From: an uncultured SAR116 cluster alpha proteobacterium
GTDB taxonomy: Bacteria; Pseudomonadota; Alphaproteobacteria; Puniceispirillales; Marisalimonadaceae
Assembly: GCA_902543145.1 (NCBI GenBank)
Contig: CACBXG010000001.1
Coordinates: forward strand, 124,001 to 188,000
Length of the DNA stretch: 64,000 nucleotides
Direction of reading: 5' to 3'
In this document: piece after piece, positions 47,248 to 56,157 of the stretch
Layout: each line of letters opens with the position of its first letter
How positions within the stretch are numbered: position 1 is the stretch's first letter
Program-made: the position numbers and the translations under genes
Notes under the pieces: generated by a model
The model's input: only the letters and a program-made list of their open reading frames with translations
Database searches by the model: none
Told to the model about the DNA's origin: nothing

Positions 47248-47907
47248 ATGACCGATGTGTTAATAGCACCGTCAATATTATCATCAAATTTTTCATGTTT
47301 AGCTGATGAAATTAAAGCTATTGATAAAGCAGGTGCAGATTGGATACATTTGGATGTAATGGACGGTCATTTCGTGCCAAATCTTACATTTGGTCCACCA
47401 ATTATCAAATCTATAAGAGATTATACAAAAAAACCTTTCGATGCACATTTAATGGTTTCTAATCCAGATGATCTTCTAGAAGAATATGTTAGTGCTGGAG
47501 TTAATATTATAACTGTACATAAAGAAGTTACTCCTCATTTAGATAGAACTTTGAATCGTATTCGTGAATTAGGATGTAAAGCTGGAATTTCTATTAATCC
47601 TGCCACGTCTATTTCAGGACTAGAGTTTTTATTAGAAAAATTAGATCTTATTCTTATAATGTCGGTTAATCCAGGTTTTGGTGGTCAAGTGTTTATAGAA
47701 TCATCTTTGAATAAAATTAGATCAGTTAGAGAATTAGTAAACGATAAACCTATCAAGATACAGGTTGATGGTGGGATTAATAGGATGGTAGCGCCTAGGG
47801 TAATTGATGCAGGTGCAAATGTAATTGTTGCAGGTTCAGCTGTCTTTAATGGCGATAGTGAAGAGAGTTATTCAAAGAATATTAAAGCTCTTCGTTATAA
47901 AATTTAA
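47248..47907 (+). CDS. rpe: Ribulose-phosphate 3-epimerase
   Basis: This is a 219-residue TIM barrel interconverting ribulose and xylulose 5-phosphate. APSILSSNF, HLDVMDGHFVPNLTFGP, MSVNPGFGGQ and VDGGIN carry the metal ligands and catalytic aspartates. It feeds the pentose branch with transketolase and precedes gph by 3 bp, a common bacterial pair. Confidence 0.95.
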   Translation: MTDVLIAPSILSSNFSCLADEIKAIDKAGADWIHLDVMDGHFVPNLTFGPPIIKSIRDYTKKPFDAHLMVSNPDDLLEEYVSAGVNIITVHKEVTPHLDRTLNRIRELGCKAGISINPATSISGLEFLLEKLDLILIMSVNPGFGGQVFIESSLNKIRSVRELVNDKPIKIQVDGGINRMVAPRVIDAGANVIVAGSAVFNGDSEESYSKNIKALRYKI

Positions 47908-47910
47908 AAT

Positions 47911-48573
47911 ATGAAAAAAATAAATTTTAATATTATTTTTGATCTAGATGGAACTTTAGTTCATTCAGTTCCTGATATGCACTATGCCATAAACAAAACT
48001 TTAAATAAATATAATTTAAAAAATATCTCTGAAGGAAAATTACAAACTTTTGTAGGCGAAGGTATGTTGTCTTTATCAAAAAAAGTAGTTGATTTTTGTG
48101 GAGGAGATCAAAGTTTATATGAAGTAATTTTTAATAGTTATAGGCAAAACTATTCAGAACAACCTTACAAATATAGCACTTTAATGCCTGGGGTAATGGA
48201 GACCCTAAATTTCTTTTATGAACAAAAAATTCCAATGGGTATTTGTACAAATAAAAGACAATTTGTAACTGAAAAATTAATTGAAGAAATGAGTTTAAAA
48301 AAATTTTTTACCATAGTTGTTGGGGCAAGAAATAATATTCCATTAAAACCAAAGCCTAATATGTTGTTATTAGCAATGGAAGGTTTTAAAACAAGAAACA
48401 AAGTGTTTTACATGGTTGGTGATACATCAAATGATATAGATGCAGCTAAAGCAGCTAATATAAAATCAATTGTGGTTGCAGGCGGTTACACTGATAAGGA
48501 TGTTAACAAACTTGGAGCAACTCATACCATTAAAAATATGAAAGATATAATCAAACTTTTAGACTTATCTTAA
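47911..48573 (+). CDS. gph: Phosphoglycolate phosphatase-type HAD hydrolase
   Basis: This is a 220-residue HAD phosphatase with the nucleophile in IIFDLDGTLVHSVPDM, CTNKRQF (motif II), KPKPNM (motif III) and VGDTSNDIDAAKAA (motif IV). The rpe-gph order is typical of phosphoglycolate phosphatase, although other small sugar phosphates are possible substrates. It ends convergently with the short-chain dehydrogenase, overlapping by 4 bp. Confidence 0.85.
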   Translation: MKKINFNIIFDLDGTLVHSVPDMHYAINKTLNKYNLKNISEGKLQTFVGEGMLSLSKKVVDFCGGDQSLYEVIFNSYRQNYSEQPYKYSTLMPGVMETLNFFYEQKIPMGICTNKRQFVTEKLIEEMSLKKFFTIVVGARNNIPLKPKPNMLLLAMEGFKTRNKVFYMVGDTSNDIDAAKAANIKSIVVAGGYTDKDVNKLGATHTIKNMKDIIKLLDLS

Positions 48574-49490
48574 ATTGGATCCCAGCTGAAAACATCGCCA
48601 CTTCTTTCATTAGGCGTCATTGAATTTTTAAATGAGGGAAGAGCTCTTTCAGCAATTTGTTGTGGTGTCCACCCTGTTTCTGAATGAACGCTTTTTATAG
48701 GTCTATTTTGATTATAAATAAATAATTCATTCAATCTTGCACTAAAGATTTGTCCACTTACATCTTTAGCGGCTTCAGATACTAAAAAAACAGCTAAAGG
48801 GGCGTTAGTTTCAGGGGTCATTTTCTTTAATCTTTCAACTCTTTCTTTTTCAGCTTCAGTATTTGAAGGTATAGAATTGGTCATTCTACTCCAGGCAAAA
48901 GGTGCAATACAATTTGATCTAACATTAAATCTACTCATATCTAAGGAAATGGATTTTGATAATCCAGCAATTCCTAATTTTGCAGCTGAGTAATTTGCTT
49001 GACCAAAATTTCCTATTAATCCCGATGTACTTGTCATATGTACATAAGCTCCTGAATTTTGTTCTCTAAAAAAAGGAGCAGCAGCCCTACTTACATAAAA
49101 GCTACCATTTAGATGAACATTTATTACATCATTCCAATCTGATGGTTCCATTTTATGGAAAATTGTGTCTCTTAAAATACCAGCGTTGTTTATAACAATA
49201 TCTAATCTACCATAAGTATCTAATGCTTTTTTTATTATTAGTTGTGCACTATCCCATGAAGAAACACTATCATTACTAATTATAGCTTTTCCACCTTTTT
49301 GAGTGATTAATCCTACTGTTTCTTGTGCTGGAGATTCAGATCCTCCCTCGCCAGTTAATGAAACACCTATATCATTTACAACAATTGAAACTCCTTCTTT
49401 TGCAAGAGCAAGAGCTATTTCACGTCCAATTCCGCCACCAGCTCCAGTTACAACGGCTACTTTATCTTTTAATCCTAAATCCATATCCAT
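48570..49490 (-). CDS. Short-chain dehydrogenase/reductase (hydroxyacyl-CoA-dehydrogenase-like)
   Basis: This 306-residue SDR has the nucleotide site VVTGAGGGIGREIALAL, the NNAG motif, and active-site Tyr and Lys in NYSAAKLG. The inserted NDIGVSLTGEGGSES and the long C-terminal part resemble the hydroxyacyl-CoA dehydrogenase domain of multifunctional beta-oxidation enzymes. An AAGGGA ribosome site lies eight bases before the ATG. It stands alone on the minus strand, so the substrate is open. Confidence 0.8.
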   Translation of the reverse strand: MDMDLGLKDKVAVVTGAGGGIGREIALALAKEGVSIVVNDIGVSLTGEGGSESPAQETVGLITQKGGKAIISNDSVSSWDSAQLIIKKALDTYGRLDIVINNAGILRDTIFHKMEPSDWNDVINVHLNGSFYVSRAAAPFFREQNSGAYVHMTSTSGLIGNFGQANYSAAKLGIAGLSKSISLDMSRFNVRSNCIAPFAWSRMTNSIPSNTEAEKERVERLKKMTPETNAPLAVFLVSEAAKDVSGQIFSARLNELFIYNQNRPIKSVHSETGWTPQQIAERALPSFKNSMTPNERSGDVFSWDPI

Positions 49491-49807
49491 TAAAGCATTC
49501 CCTTAATTAAATTATTTGTTATTATTAATAATTTTTTAGTAACTTTCCAGGATATAATTTTAAATTGATTACATTCATTGAATTAATGAAAATTAATCTT
49601 ATTATAATTTTAGATTAATCTAGTGGCTTCTAAGATCACTTACAAAGACTCTAAGATTGCCGACATATAGGTTTACTTTACTTTGTACTTATACTTAATT
49701 AAATCAACAAAGTATAAGTTAGATATATCTAAACTTTTGGTCCTAATACATTCTACTTCAATATTTGAAAGTTTTTAAAAATTAACTATAGTGTTTCCGT
49801 GTGATTT
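49491..49807. other. AT-rich spacer before tRNA-Arg
   Basis: This spacer holds no convincing gene. It contains a 10-bp inverted repeat (ACTTATACTT at 49687-49696 and AAGTATAAGT at 49710-49719, loop 13) directly followed by a 14-bp palindrome, TTAGATATATCTAA (49719-49732). These could be regulatory sites, or a processing or termination signal, but the AT content makes chance dyads common. Confidence 0.4.
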
Positions 49808-49884
49808 GAACTCGTAGCTCATCTGGATAGAGCACCAAATTCCTAATTTGGGGGTAGCAGGTTCGAGTCCTGCCGGGTTCACCA
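49808..49884 (+). tRNA. tRNA-Arg (anticodon CCU)
   Basis: This 77-nt gene folds into a full cloverleaf. The acceptor GAACTCG pairs with CGGGTTC, the D-arm is GCTC/GAGC, and the anticodon stem CCAAA/TTTGG encloses TTCCTAA with CCT at the anticodon positions. The T-arm is GCAGG, loop TTCGAGT, CCTGC, and the CCA end is encoded. It reads AGG codons. No integrase gene or duplicated 3' end is visible beside it. Confidence 0.95.
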
Positions 49885-50316
49885 CACAATTTGAGACATA
49901 AATAAATCATTAAATCAAGTCAAACTTAATTTTTTTATTTTTTATGAAATATACTGAGTTGAATATTTTTTTAGATTTCAAAGACAACATGTAAATATTT
50001 AAGCCATTATAGAATACATATAAAAAATAGATTTGATAGCAAATCAAACAACTTACTGAATGATATGTCTAAATGTCATTTTTGTTATAAATCACCAAGT
50101 TTCTAAAATTTTTTTTATTACTATCCTAAAGATTATCTTGGCATAAAACATAATGTTCATCTTTTCTTTTATCGGAATTGAATACACGATAAAAACTACT
50201 GTACTACTAATTCTTAATGCTCAGTTCATTGTCTAAATTTAGACTTTCTATTAATTAATAAATTAATTATTAAAAATTGAAATTTATACCAAATAGAAAA
50301 TTATTTTTCCCTACTT
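49885..50316. other. AT-rich spacer after tRNA-Arg
   Basis: I see no gene. Contents are a T-rich run soon after the tRNA, a weak hairpin (GATTTG, ATAG, CAAATC at 50030-50045) and a 14-bp palindrome GTCTAAATTTAGAC at 50231-50244. The stretch AAAAATTGAAATTTATA at 50272-50288 recurs with one change at 52882-52898, so the far end may be part of the same old duplication as repeats A and B. Confidence 0.4.
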
Positions 50317-50559
50317 CTAAGTAAGACAAAGGAGTAATTTTATAGATAATTTTTTTCTTTTGAGTGTTATTTTTGAATTATTTAAAATATTTTTAGAAAA
50401 ATTTTTGAAGCCATCACTACTGGAAGAAAAAATTGATTTTAAATAATTTGTAATTTTATCGTTATATCCATAATGATTAAATAACTTAGAAGCAAATTTT
50501 TTAATATCATCTGCAAATGCATTTTTTGGATTGTTAATTGTAGTAATTACAATTAACAT
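50317..50559 (-). CDS. Doubtful 80-residue reading frame
   Basis: This minus-strand frame starts at ATG 50559. The product begins LIVITTINNPKNAFA, which could be a weak export signal, then DDIKKFASKLFNHYGY and a serine/lysine-rich remainder. I recognise no family, and there is no clear ribosome site. It lies in the AT-rich spacer, where chance frames of this size are common, so it may not be a gene; a decayed gene fragment is equally possible. Confidence 0.25.
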   Translation of the reverse strand: MLIVITTINNPKNAFADDIKKFASKLFNHYGYNDKITNYLKSIFSSSSDGFKNFSKNILNNSKITLKRKKLSIKLLLCLT

Positions 50560-50578
50560 AAAAGAAGAATGATTTAAT

Positions 50579-50735
50579 ATAATATTTCAAATTTTCAATA
50601 TACTGAGTTAGATCCTTAAAATTAGAACTAAAAGTTTTTAAGAGTCAAAATTTGAAATAATAAATCTTTCAATTTATATTGCGTTATCTGATAATTATAT
50701 AATTTACTTAGATCAAGAAAAGATTTTCTTAATAA
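50579..50735 (+). repeat. Diverged direct repeat, copy A, upstream of DCC gene
   Basis: This segment of about 157 bp recurs at 53262-53405. The best-conserved core (50656-50702) matches 43 of 47 positions with copy B and contains the dyad TTATCTGATAA (50684-50694) followed by a TATAAT-like stretch. It lies about 80 bp before the DCC-HTTM genes, so it may act as a promoter/operator. Confidence 0.75.
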
Positions 50736-50813
50736 AGATTAAATTAATTTACACTTATTTATACTTTTTTTTAATATTGATTCTAATTTATTTATGCTTT
50801 ATAGGAATTATTA

Positions 50814-51221
50814 ATGAAAATTGAAGATGTAATTTTATATGATGGAGTTTGCATTCTTTGCAATAAATGGGTTTCATTTATTATCAGAAACGACAAAAAT
50901 AAAAGATTTAAGTTTGCTCCAATTCAATCAAAGTTTGCTTCTAAAATTATCAATGAATTTGGCGGTGATACAAAAAATATTGATACTATATTCCTGATTA
51001 AATCAAATGAAGTATATACAAAGTTTCAAGCTTCAACGTATGCTTTGTATTCTGTAAATAAAATTTTCATTTTTATTTATGCGCTTAATATGATTTTACC
51101 TAAAGCATTATTAGATTTTTTTTATGATTTTGTAGGCTCAAGAAGATATAAAATATTTGGTAAATTTAATTCATGTCCTCTACCAGATCCTAAAATAAAA
51201 GATAGATTTATAAATGATTGA
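50814..51221 (+). CDS. DCC-family thiol-disulfide oxidoreductase-like protein
   Basis: This is a 135-residue protein with the family start ILYDGVCILC, giving a CxxC pair at Cys13 and Cys16. FAPIQSKFA and VGSRRYKIFGKF follow, as usual for DUF393/DCC proteins. Its 3' end overlaps the HTTM gene by 8 bp, so the two are made together; DCC and HTTM genes or domains are often found paired. It is only distantly similar to the DCC protein at 18077. The redox substrate is unknown. Confidence 0.85.
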   Translation: MKIEDVILYDGVCILCNKWVSFIIRNDKNKRFKFAPIQSKFASKIINEFGGDTKNIDTIFLIKSNEVYTKFQASTYALYSVNKIFIFIYALNMILPKALLDFFYDFVGSRRYKIFGKFNSCPLPDPKIKDRFIND

Positions 51222-52677
51222 TGTTATCAACATTGAACAATTTAGTTCAATAGTTAGAATTTTATTTTGTATAATTTTTTTTAACAAAATTTATTTTTCA
51301 ATAAAGGGATTTGATTTTCACTGGGCTCATATAGAAAACATAAAAGAAAGAAAACTAATTTATTTTTTATTATGTCTTAGTTTATTTTTTTTAGTGTTAC
51401 TATTTGTTGGTTTTTTAACAAAATTTTCTTCTGTAATCATATTACTTATTTATTTTTACACTTTTATAAGGTCTTCTTTATTTAGCTTGGAAGATACTTA
51501 TCTAAGCTCTTTGTCAATTTATGTTGCTTTATCAAATAATTTTTATTTCTCGCTAGATAAGTTATTGGGACTTAATAATATGATTTTTAATAGTTATTTT
51601 TTTAATATTCAATTATTTCCTGAGATGATAGTTTCTATATTTTTTTCATTAATTTTCTTTTCTTCAGCATGTGAAAAACTTAGATCAAAAATGTGGAGAA
51701 GTGGATTAGCTGTTAAATATTTTTTTATACACCCAAAATTCCGAAAAGTTAATTTAGAGTTTTTAGGAAATAGAAAACTTTTTTCAACAATATCAGGAAT
51801 GATTGTGATGTCTTCTCAAGGTCTAATATTTTTTTGCTTATTTTTCCCTTCAAAATATGGTTTGATTGTTTTATTTTCATTATTAGTATTCAGTTTAATA
51901 CTGAGTATTTTTTTTCTATATGTTGGATTAGCAGAAGCTTGCATTTTACTTTTACTAACTCAAAGTTGTTTTTTTGTATTTTTGTGGGACATGAGTGTAC
52001 TTGAATATCTGCTGATTAATTTTAATAATTTTTCCGTATTAGAAGAATGTTTATTATTTTTTACTTTAATTTTAAGTTTTATCTTCTTCATAAATCAACT
52101 TTTCCCTCAAAAATATGAAACTATTGTTTTTAAAAATTCTTTTTTTAAATGGATCTTCAAATTACCTAGAATTTTTTTGGGTTTAGGTAGAGTAGGCGTC
52201 TACACTGAAGAACACTTATCTAATCCTATTGCCTTTAGAGTTTTTGCAACCTCAAAAAATAATAGAGTAAATGAGCTTTTTCAATTATATAATGATGATG
52301 GAACGCCGTACTTAAAAAAAGTTATATTACTTCCATGTGTTTTTATGTGTATTGCTTTTAAAATTCATGATATTTTAATAGAGCTTGATGAAAAAGGGAG
52401 ATTATCTCCGAGTAATTCAAAATTTTTTGATGGTTATATTCGTTTTCTTTTAAAAGAAGAAAATATTGATTTTACAAAAATAGAAAATATAACTTTCAAT
52501 ATTAATCAGTTAAACATTGATGAAGCGGTAAAAAAAAATATAGATTTGAATAAAAAAATGATTCCTCTACTAGAATTAAAAATTGTTTCTAATTTCAACA
52601 TCATTATACGTCCTTTAAAAAATAAATTACTTAATTACAGCTCTGTAAGAAAAAGATCAGAAAGATATAAAATGTAA
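51214..52677 (+). CDS. HTTM (vitamin-K-carboxylase-like) membrane protein
   Basis: This 487-residue protein has many hydrophobic segments in the first 310 residues and a soluble C-terminal part of about 180. HWAHIENIKERK near residue 30, the helix pattern LSLFFLVLLFVGFLTKFSS, and SACEKLRSKMWRSGLAVKYFF match the HTTM family, related to gamma-glutamyl carboxylase. Carboxylase activity is not shown for most bacterial members. Overlap with the DCC gene points to a membrane redox pair. Base composition is very AT-rich, like the flanks. Confidence 0.75.
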   Translation: MIDVINIEQFSSIVRILFCIIFFNKIYFSIKGFDFHWAHIENIKERKLIYFLLCLSLFFLVLLFVGFLTKFSSVIILLIYFYTFIRSSLFSLEDTYLSSLSIYVALSNNFYFSLDKLLGLNNMIFNSYFFNIQLFPEMIVSIFFSLIFFSSACEKLRSKMWRSGLAVKYFFIHPKFRKVNLEFLGNRKLFSTISGMIVMSSQGLIFFCLFFPSKYGLIVLFSLLVFSLILSIFFLYVGLAEACILLLLTQSCFFVFLWDMSVLEYLLINFNNFSVLEECLLFFTLILSFIFFINQLFPQKYETIVFKNSFFKWIFKLPRIFLGLGRVGVYTEEHLSNPIAFRVFATSKNNRVNELFQLYNDDGTPYLKKVILLPCVFMCIAFKIHDILIELDEKGRLSPSNSKFFDGYIRFLLKEENIDFTKIENITFNINQLNIDEAVKKNIDLNKKMIPLLELKIVSNFNIIIRPLKNKLLNYSSVRKRSERYKM

Positions 52678-53261
52678 ATATGATTTAAAGGTAATTGATT
52701 TCATTATGAATTAAAGTCAATATTAATTTCGCATATTAAAATATTCTATAAATTCATAAAATAATAAATTTTAGTACATGAAATCCTTTTGTTTGAGATC
52801 TAAGCATTAACTCAATATTTAAAAATTTTAAATATACTTCAATTTCACTGATACTAAGTTTATTTATAAATCAAGTTTTCCAAAAACTGAAATTTATATT
52901 GTTTTTCCCCATCAACATCAAAATCTTTTTAATATCAATAAATGTTAAGTTTCTTGTTTCCACAACTTTAACATCACTATTTATTAAAATATGGATCTTT
53001 TGTCGTCTGTATAATCTTATCCCTCTAAATTATAAATTAGTTCTCATATCCCTTTCCCCATTTTTTCAAAAGTATGTGAAAAAGTTTCCATTCATTTGAG
53101 TTGAAATCTAGTGTGAGAGTTTGTTTGAGTTTAGGTAATTGAATATTTATAATTTTTATAATATATCTTTTTAAAAAATTCAAAAATATAACTTATAAAT
53201 ATGTGACTTTAATTTGTAATTGTATTAATTAAAATTACATTAATAAAAAAATGAAACTTTT
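52678..53261. other. AT-rich spacer after HTTM gene
   Basis: I find no supported gene; a 66-codon plus-strand frame near 52899-53099 lacks a ribosome site and a recognisable product. The segment from about 52880 resembles the spacer near 50270, suggesting that it is part of a degraded duplication. Confidence 0.4.
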
Positions 53262-53405
53262 ATAATATTTCAACTTTTAAGAATACTTAATTTAAAACTT
53301 GAAATAAAAGCTTTATAGAGACAAATTTTTAAATAATAAATCTTTCAAGTTGTATTACATTATCTGATAATTATATAAACTTCGAGACAAAACAAAGGTT
53401 TTTAA
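53262..53405 (+). repeat. Diverged direct repeat, copy B, upstream of dehalogenase-like gene
   Basis: This is the second copy of the repeat at 50579-50735. Its core 53332-53378 includes the same dyad TTATCTGATAA (53360-53370) and ATTATATAA. It ends 20 bp before the next gene, consistent with a promoter or operator shared by two transcription units. Confidence 0.75.
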
Positions 53406-53425
53406 ATAAATTCTTAAGGGTCAAA

Positions 53426-54313
53426 ATGGCAATAAACTTTTTTATAGATTTTGAAATTTCCACACTTAAATTAAAAATTGGGTATATCAGATTTAGAAAA
53501 GCAGGTCATGGACCTGCTTTACTTATGTTGCATGGAAATCCACAAACACATGTAATGTGGCATAAAGTAGCTCCAGCTTTAACAAAGAAATTTACGATTA
53601 TTTGTCCAGACATTCCAGGTTATGGAAAATCCTATAAACCTAAAATATCTAAAGATCATGAAAACTACTCAAAAGTTAGCATGGCCTCTGATATGAATGA
53701 GTTAATGACTTTATTAGGACATAAAACATTTTACCTAGTTGGCCACGACCGAGGTGCAAGAATAGGTCATCGATTAGCCTTAAATTATCCTGACAAAGTT
53801 AAAAAAATAATGTTATTAGACATAATACCAACTATTGAACATTTTGAGAGAACTAACAAAGAATTTGCAATGGGTTACTATCATTGGTTTTGGTTGGCAC
53901 AGAAATATCCAATACTAGAGTCAGTAATTAACAAAGCACCTGAGGAGTGGTTTTTTGCGCATACTTCAAGAGAAAAAAAGGAGAAAGATTTTTTTGCACC
54001 AAGAGCATTAGCTGATTACTTGGAGTGTGTTAAAAATCCTGAAACTATTAGGTCTATTTGTGAGGATTATAGAGCGGCTGCATCTATTGATTTGAAAGAT
54101 GATGACATAAGTAGAAAACAAAATTTAAAAATTAAAATGCCAACACTAGTTTTGTGGGGTAAAAAAGGTAAGATAGATCAATGGTATGATCCCTTAACAA
54201 TCTGGCAAAAATATTGTGATCAAGAAGTTAGAGGTTATGGTGTTAATACAGGCCATTATTTAGCTGAAGAAAATCCTGATGAAATTATAAAAAGTATTAA
54301 AAACTTTTTTTAA
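53426..54313 (+). CDS. Alpha/beta hydrolase, fluoroacetate-dehalogenase-like
   Basis: This 295-residue hydrolase has LMLHGNPQTHVMWHKVAPAL, the nucleophile motif GHDRGARIGHRLAL with Asp108 followed by Arg109 and Arg112, LLDIIPT, and YHWFWLAQ with His153-Trp154. A catalytic His lies in GVNTGHYLAEENP. The Asp-Arg-x-x-Arg and His-Trp arrangement is that of fluoroacetate dehalogenases (hydrolysis of haloacetate to glycolate), and it separates this protein from serine esterases. An epoxide hydrolase or general haloacid role is still possible. An AAGGGTC ribosome site precedes the start. Confidence 0.8.
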   Translation: MAINFFIDFEISTLKLKIGYIRFRKAGHGPALLMLHGNPQTHVMWHKVAPALTKKFTIICPDIPGYGKSYKPKISKDHENYSKVSMASDMNELMTLLGHKTFYLVGHDRGARIGHRLALNYPDKVKKIMLLDIIPTIEHFERTNKEFAMGYYHWFWLAQKYPILESVINKAPEEWFFAHTSREKKEKDFFAPRALADYLECVKNPETIRSICEDYRAAASIDLKDDDISRKQNLKIKMPTLVLWGKKGKIDQWYDPLTIWQKYCDQEVRGYGVNTGHYLAEENPDEIIKSIKNFF

Positions 54314-54340
54314 ACAAAATAAATTGAGGTTGAAATTAAA

Positions 54341-56131
54341 ATGAATGAGATGCATCTGAAGAAAATGAATAACGATTTGCCAATATGGGATCTTTCAGAA
54401 ATATATAAAAACATTAAAGATCCTAAAATTAGTAGAGATATAAAGAATATTAGAGAGACAGCAAATAATTTTCTTAAAAAATGGAAAGGTAAGATAAATA
54501 ATTTAATTTCATCAGATTTTTTGTTTTGTATAAATGAATATCAAGAAATAAATGAAGCTATTTATAAGATCGCAACACATAGTAGTTTAACCTTTGCTAC
54601 AAATATGGAAGATCCTGAAATTTCTAAATATAACTCCTCTATATCAGACCAAATTACTGAAATTCTATCTACTCTCATTTTTGTTACATTAGAACTTTCA
54701 AAAGTTGATGATAATACAATTAAGAATTGGTTAAATGATAAAGAGGCAAAGAACTGGGAACCTTATCTCAATATATTAAGAAAAAGAAACCCTTATCTTC
54801 TTGATCCCCTTGTAGAAGAGATTTTAATAGAGAAATCTGCTACTGGTAGGTCAGCATGGATACGATTATTTGATGAGACATCTGCAGCATTGCGTTTTCC
54901 TTTCAAAAACAAATCGCTTACTGAAGCTGAAATTTTGAATTTGTTGTCTGATGCGGATCCAGAAACTAGAAAAATTGCAGGTAAATCACTTTCTGAAGTT
55001 TTAGAAAATAATAAACGTATTTTTGGAATGATACTTAATGTGATTTCTAGAGATAGATTTATCGAAGACAACAAAAGGGGGTTTAAAAGAATTATGTCCT
55101 CAAGAAATCTTGATAATGATGTTGAAGATGAAGTTGTAGATAAATTAGTAGATACAATTGATAAGGCTATGCCTAAACTTACCCATAGATATTATAAATG
55201 GAAAGCTAACCAATTTGGTCAGACCAGGTTAGATTGGTGGGATAGAAATGCACCATTGCCTCATTCTTCTGAAAATTTCATAAAATGGTCTGATGCTAAA
55301 GATATCATTTTAGATTCATTTTCTTCATTCCATCCAGAGATTTCTAATCTAGCAGAATTATTTTTTAAAAATAATTGGATAGATGCAAGCCTAAGAAAAG
55401 GTAAAGCATCAGGTGCTTTTGCTCATCCTTCAGTTCCGTCATTGCATCCATACATATTAGTAAATTATCAAGGTAAGATTAGAGATGTTATGACACTTGC
55501 ACATGAACTTGGTCATGGTGTCCACCAAATTCTTGCGGGTAAAAATGGATTATTAATGGCAGAAACACCTCTAACACTCGCTGAAACAGCATCAGTTTTC
55601 GGTGAAATGTTGGTGTTTAGAAAATTATTAGATGAGAGCTCAATTGCACAAAAAAAACAATTATTGTCTGGTAAAATAGAAGACATGTTAAATACTGTTG
55701 CTAGACAAATAGGGTTTCACCAATTTGAGGTCAAATTTCATGAGGCAAGAATAAAATCTGAATTAACACCTGATGAGATAAGTAATATTTGGATGGGGAC
55801 ACAGTCTCATGCTGTGGGTCCTCATATTAATCTTGGAGATGATTATAGATTTTTATGGGGATACATCCCTCACTTTGTTCATACCCCGTTTTATGTATAT
55901 GCTTATGCTTTTGGAGATAGTCTAGTAAATGCACTTTGGTATGCATATCAAAAAAGTGATAAAGATATTTTTTCTAATAAGTACATTGAAATGTTATCTT
56001 CAGGAGGGACAAAAAATCATAATGATCTACTTAAACCTTTTAATTTAAGTGCATATGATAATAGTTTTTGGGAAAAAGGTATTACAATGATAACTGAATT
56101 AATGGATGAGCTCGATGATTTGGGTAATTAA
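54341..56131 (+). CDS. pepF: Oligoendopeptidase F (M3 family)
   Basis: This is a 596-residue zinc peptidase with the HELGHG motif (His388, Glu389, His392), a downstream ETASVFGEML segment with the third zinc ligand, and GPHINLGDDYRFLWGYIPHFVHTPFY split over the C-terminal lobe. It cleaves oligopeptides in the cytoplasm. Length and motifs fit the M3B PepF group. It follows the dehalogenase-like gene by 27 bp and precedes the ABC1 kinase. Confidence 0.92.
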   Translation: MNEMHLKKMNNDLPIWDLSEIYKNIKDPKISRDIKNIRETANNFLKKWKGKINNLISSDFLFCINEYQEINEAIYKIATHSSLTFATNMEDPEISKYNSSISDQITEILSTLIFVTLELSKVDDNTIKNWLNDKEAKNWEPYLNILRKRNPYLLDPLVEEILIEKSATGRSAWIRLFDETSAALRFPFKNKSLTEAEILNLLSDADPETRKIAGKSLSEVLENNKRIFGMILNVISRDRFIEDNKRGFKRIMSSRNLDNDVEDEVVDKLVDTIDKAMPKLTHRYYKWKANQFGQTRLDWWDRNAPLPHSSENFIKWSDAKDIILDSFSSFHPEISNLAELFFKNNWIDASLRKGKASGAFAHPSVPSLHPYILVNYQGKIRDVMTLAHELGHGVHQILAGKNGLLMAETPLTLAETASVFGEMLVFRKLLDESSIAQKKQLLSGKIEDMLNTVARQIGFHQFEVKFHEARIKSELTPDEISNIWMGTQSHAVGPHINLGDDYRFLWGYIPHFVHTPFYVYAYAFGDSLVNALWYAYQKSDKDIFSNKYIEMLSSGGTKNHNDLLKPFNLSAYDNSFWEKGITMITELMDELDDLGN

Positions 56132-56157
56132 TCTAATTTTTGAGGGTTTCAATTATT

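Noticed and set aside
41899-48573. Complete Calvin cycle operon
   Set aside because: RuBisCO, phosphoribulokinase and aldolase are absent from the window, so carbon fixation cannot be claimed.
49687-49732. Intrinsic terminator or small RNA upstream of tRNA-Arg
   Set aside because: The inverted repeat has a 13-base loop, only A/T-rich pairs and no following T-run, so it is noted as a dyad only.
52899-53099. 66-codon plus-strand reading frame
   Set aside because: There is no ribosome site, no family resemblance, and it has the isoleucine/phenylalanine-rich composition expected by chance in AT-rich DNA.
49808-53425. Genomic island inserted at tRNA-Arg
   Set aside because: No integrase, no second copy of the tRNA 3' end and no mobile-element gene is visible. 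Only AT-rich spacers, a repeat and the DCC-HTTM pair support it, so I report the repeat but not an island.
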